Assembly: GCF_014191605.1 (NCBI RefSeq) | Contig: NZ_JACHWU010000004.1 | Span: forward strand, 310,001-374,000 | Source of the DNA: Prauserella isguenensis | GTDB lineage: Bacteria; Actinomycetota; Actinomycetes; Mycobacteriales; Pseudonocardiaceae | Reading direction: 5' to 3' | Length of the DNA stretch: 64,000 nucleotides | Shown here: in pieces, positions 61,585 through 64,000 of the stretch | Position numbering within the stretch: position 1 is the stretch's first letter | Layout: each line of letters starts with the position of its first letter | Notes under the pieces: model-generated | Seen by the model: only the letters and a program-made list of their open reading frames with translations | Databases searched by the model: none | Told to the model about the DNA's origin: nothing | Made by a program: the position numbers and the translations under genes

Positions 61585-62952
61585 ATGGCCCTCGGTTTCC
61601 TCGACCGTTCGCGGACCGTCGCGCCGCCGGACTGGAGCCGCTGGCTCGTCCCGCCCGCGGCCCTGGCCGTGCACCTGGCGATCGGGCAGGTCTACGCGTG
61701 GAGTGTGTTCAAGCCTCCGCTCGAGGACTCCCTGGGGCTGACCGGTACGCAGAGCGCGCTGCCGTTCCAGCTGGCCATCGTGATGCTGGGGTTGTCGGCG
61801 GCCTTCGGCGGGACGGTCGTCGAGCGTAACGGCCCCCGCTGGGCGATGTTCGTGTCGATGACGTGCTTCTCGTCGGGTTTCCTGATCTCGGCGCTGGGTG
61901 TGGCCACGGAACAGTTCTGGGTGGTCGTGCTCGGCTACGGCGTCGTCGGCGGCGTCGGTCTGGGCATCGGGTACATCTCTCCGGTGTCGACGCTGATCAA
62001 GTGGTTCCCGGACCGGCCGGGCATGGCCACCGGCATCGCGATCATGGGCTTCGGCGGCGGCGCGCTGATCGCGTCGCCGTGGTCGGCCCAGATGCTGGCG
62101 TGGTTCGGCACCGGCAGCGGCGGTATCGCGACGACGATGCTCGTGCACGGTGTCGTCTACTTCGGATTCATGGGCCTCGGGGTGGTGCTGGTGCGCGTGC
62201 CCGCACCGGACTGGACCCCGCCGGGAGCGCCGGTGCAGCAGGCCGGTGGCCGCACGGTCGCGGTGTCGGCCAACAACGCGCTGCGCACGCCCCAGTTCTG
62301 GCTGCTGTGGCTGGTGCTGTGCCTCAACGTGACGGCGGGCATCGGCATCCTCGAGAAGGCCTCGCCGATGATCAGGGAGTTCTTCCGTCACACGGCGATG
62401 CCCGTGAGCGTCGCAGCGGCCGCCGGCTTCGTCGGTGTGCTGTCGCTGACGAACATGCTGGGCAGGTTCGTGTGGTCGTCCACGTCGGACATCGTGGGCC
62501 GCAAGAACATCTACCGGCTGTACCTCGGTGTGGGTGCGTTGCTGTACCTGACGATCGCACTGACGACGAACTCCTCGACGTTGCTGTTCGTGCTGTGCGC
62601 GGCGCTCATCCTGTCGTTCTACGGCGGTGGGTTCGCCACCATCCCGGCGTACCTGAAGGACCTGTTCGGCACCTACGAGGTCGGCGCGATCCACGGGAGG
62701 CTGCTCACCGCGTGGTCGACGGCCGGCGTGCTGGGCCCGCTGATCGTCAACGCGATCGCCGACAGTCAGGAGGCGGCGGGCAAACAAGGGCCGAGTCTGT
62801 ACTCCATGTCGTTGCTGATCATGATGGGTCTGCTGATCGTCGGCTTCGTCGCGAACGAGTTCGTTCGGCCCGTGCATCCACGTTTCCACGAGCCCGGTGA
62901 GGGTCAGTCCGACGATTCCGAGGCCGGCGACCCCGCGCGGGAGAGGCGATGA
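61585..62952 (+). CDS. OFA-family MFS transporter (oxalate/formate antiporter type)
   Basis: ATG 61585 after AGGAGAT gives 455 residues with twelve transmembrane helices. The OFA family signature [20 protein letters not shown] opens the protein, and [20 protein letters not shown] and [13 protein letters not shown] follow. Family members exchange oxalate, formate or similar carboxylates; the exact substrate is not known. A short C-tail ([17 protein letters not shown]) is cytoplasmic. It is divergent from fdhD, suggesting formate traffic, and is followed by its small partner gene. Confidence 0.92.
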   Translation: MALGFLDRSRTVAPPDWSRWLVPPAALAVHLAIGQVYAWSVFKPPLEDSLGLTGTQSALPFQLAIVMLGLSAAFGGTVVERNGPRWAMFVSMTCFSSGFLISALGVATEQFWVVVLGYGVVGGVGLGIGYISPVSTLIKWFPDRPGMATGIAIMGFGGGALIASPWSAQMLAWFGTGSGGIATTMLVHGVVYFGFMGLGVVLVRVPAPDWTPPGAPVQQAGGRTVAVSANNALRTPQFWLLWLVLCLNVTAGIGILEKASPMIREFFRHTAMPVSVAAAAGFVGVLSLTNMLGRFVWSSTSDIVGRKNIYRLYLGVGALLYLTIALTTNSSTLLFVLCAALILSFYGGGFATIPAYLKDLFGTYEVGAIHGRLLTAWSTAGVLGPLIVNAIADSQEAAGKQGPSLYSMSLLIMMGLLIVGFVANEFVRPVHPRFHEPGEGQSDDSEAGDPARERR

Positions 62953-62998
62953 CCCGGGCTGCAGAGGTGTGGACCGAAGCGGCGGAGAGGTGAATCGA

Positions 62999-63154
62999 AT
63001 GGCAGAGGGTACGAACGGAGCGACGGAGGGGGCGAACGGGACGGCACAGCGTCGCAGGGGCCTGCTGATCCTGGCGTGGCTGTGGGTCGGACTGCCGTTC
63101 GCCTACGGAGCGTTCGAACTGGCGCGGAAGATGGTGCAGCTCTTCGGCGGCTGA
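62999..63154 (+). CDS. MFS transporter small subunit
   Basis: The protein has 51 residues from ATG 62999, with GGAGAGG nine bases upstream. A polar N-terminus of 17 residues leads to a single membrane helix (GLLILAWLWVGLPFAYGAFE) and a short tail. It matches the small partner found directly after OFA transporters in actinobacteria. It lies 46 bases after the transporter gene. Confidence 0.82.
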   Translation: MAEGTNGATEGANGTAQRRRGLLILAWLWVGLPFAYGAFELARKMVQLFGG

Positions 63155-63304
63155 CCGGTCGCGCCCGGCCGTCGGGGTGGGAGATTGCGGCGGCCGGGTG
63201 GTTTTACGTCCGCGTTACCCGCAGAGTCTTGCGGCGGTCGTTAGCCGTGCGAAAGGCTGGGCGGCCGACCCCGACAGGGGCGCAGCTGCCGACCGGAGGT
63301 TCTC
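63155..63304. other. Intergenic region before the M14 carboxypeptidase
   Basis: The 150 bases contain GC-rich inverted stretches and the GGAGG ribosome site of the next gene, near 63295. No other feature is seen. Confidence 0.4.
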
Positions 63305-64000
63305 GTGGCCGTATCCCGCTCCGTCCGCCGTGGACTCGCCGCCCTCGCCGTCCTCGTGACGGTATCCGCGCTGACGACACCCGCCGGGGCGCAGGAGCCG
63401 CCCCCGGGCGGGACCGGAGATACGACTTACCGCGAATCCGGCCTTCCCGGTCGGAGCGCGGACGCGGCCACACCCGGGCGGGCCACGGCGGCGGGGGAGA
63501 ACCGGCCGGTCGGACAGCAGGCGGGCTATCCGCGACAGACCAGCCTGCGGGAGTTCCCCGAGAACCCCGACGACAAGGCGATCAAACTCGGACTGACGCC
63601 GTACCACGACATCGCGCCGCAGCTGAACGAGCTGCAGGAACGCAGCGACCGGGTCTCGGCGGAGGTCGTCGGGCAGAGCACGCAGGGCCGCGACCTGTAC
63701 CTGGTGACGCTCACCGCCCCGGAATCGCCCGCGGAAGCGGCACGGCAGGCGCGCTGGCGCGAGCTGATCGAGGACGACCCGACGGCTGCGGCCGACAACG
63801 AACGGCTGGCGCGGGAGTACAAGGCCCCGGTGTGGATCAACGCCAACATCCACGGCGACGAGTGGGAGGGCACCGACGGCGCGCTGGACGTCATCGAGCG
63901 CCTCGCCACCGGCGACGACCCGGCCGAGGCCGCGCTGCTCGAGTCCACTCGGATCTATCTGACCGTCACCAACAATCCCGACGGTCGCGTGGCCGGTACT
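63305..64000 (+). CDS. Secreted M14 zinc carboxypeptidase, 3' part outside the window
   Basis: From GTG 63305, after CCGGAGG, 232 codons run to the window edge. The signal peptide (SVRRGLAALAVLVTVSALTT) ends near PAGAQ. A disordered linker precedes the peptidase start (KLGLTPYHDIAPQLNELQER). The zinc motif HxxE is in NANIHGDEWEG near residue 186, and TNNPDGRVAG near the edge matches the substrate-binding Asn-Pro-Asp-Gly-Arg of M14 enzymes. The second zinc His and catalytic Glu would lie beyond the window. It probably digests peptides or wall material outside the cell. Confidence 0.9.
   Translation, partial: MAVSRSVRRGLAALAVLVTVSALTTPAGAQEPPPGGTGDTTYRESGLPGRSADAATPGRATAAGENRPVGQQAGYPRQTSLREFPENPDDKAIKLGLTPYHDIAPQLNELQERSDRVSAEVVGQSTQGRDLYLVTLTAPESPAEAARQARWRELIEDDPTAAADNERLAREYKAPVWINANIHGDEWEGTDGALDVIERLATGDDPAEAALLESTRIYLTVTNNPDGRVAGT

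Overview
The window is a 64 kb stretch of a very GC-rich actinobacterial chromosome. Several features point to the Pseudonocardiaceae or a close relative (Saccharomonospora, Prauserella or Amycolatopsis-like): frequent GTG and TTG starts, the 1,649-residue NAD-glutamate dehydrogenase, a mycothiol-type nitroreductase homologue, an F420-type LLM oxidoreductase, paired ClpP subunits, and DUF3040 and DUF5130 proteins. The genus is inferred from gene content only.

Much of the window is a conserved actinobacterial core block. From memory it parallels the M. tuberculosis Rv2457c-Rv2478c neighbourhood: ssb, ettA, gdh, a thioesterase and its partner, glbO, an HNH protein, a DUF5130 protein, pepN, the Rv2466c-like protein, rpiB, nei2, tig, clpP1, clpP2 and clpX. 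Insertions split the block. Layout: 0-3.2 kb, a truncated FAD oxidoreductase, a hemerythrin protein, tRNA-Arg and a secreted I36-type inhibitor. 3.4-17.1 kb, a CopD/CtaG copper protein, ssb, ettA, a 994-residue bipartite protein, gdh and two overlapping genes. 17.3-25.4 kb, glbO, mscS, an HNH protein, a GTRVTx hexapeptide-repeat gene, DUF5130, pepN and the nitroreductase homologue. 25.4-28.8 kb, eutBC and a fatty-acid desaturase. 28.8-35.9 kb, an MBL hydrolase, ComB-like phosphatase, rpiB, nei2, an NlpC/P60 endopeptidase, an F420-type oxidoreductase, a SnoaL-like protein and a methyltransferase.

From about 36 to 44.4 kb lies an accessory segment with looser codon use: a GNAT gene, an intact IS3-family element, an Lrp regulator divergent from a class V aminotransferase, a hydrolase, an epimerase and membrane-protein pair, a TetR regulator and a cytochrome P450. 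Divergent tRNA-Gly and tRNA-Pro genes follow. From 45 to 53 kb come a lamin-tail secreted protein, a cysteine-desulfurase-like protein, an ActP symporter pair, and a second symporter pair in an operon with a LytS/LytTR two-component system.

From 53.4 kb to the end are DUF3040, tig-clpP1-clpP2-clpX (protein folding and ATP-dependent proteolysis), an RsbA-like regulator, an esterase, fdhD, an OFA-family transporter with its small partner, and a truncated secreted M14 carboxypeptidase.

The most unusual items are the 133-residue protein made of 18 hexapeptides behind a near-consensus promoter; an apparent frameshift in a repeat-bearing N-terminal extension of glbO; a nitroreductase homologue whose CPxC site has become CPFA; and the LytS/LytTR-symporter operon preceded by degenerate short repeats.
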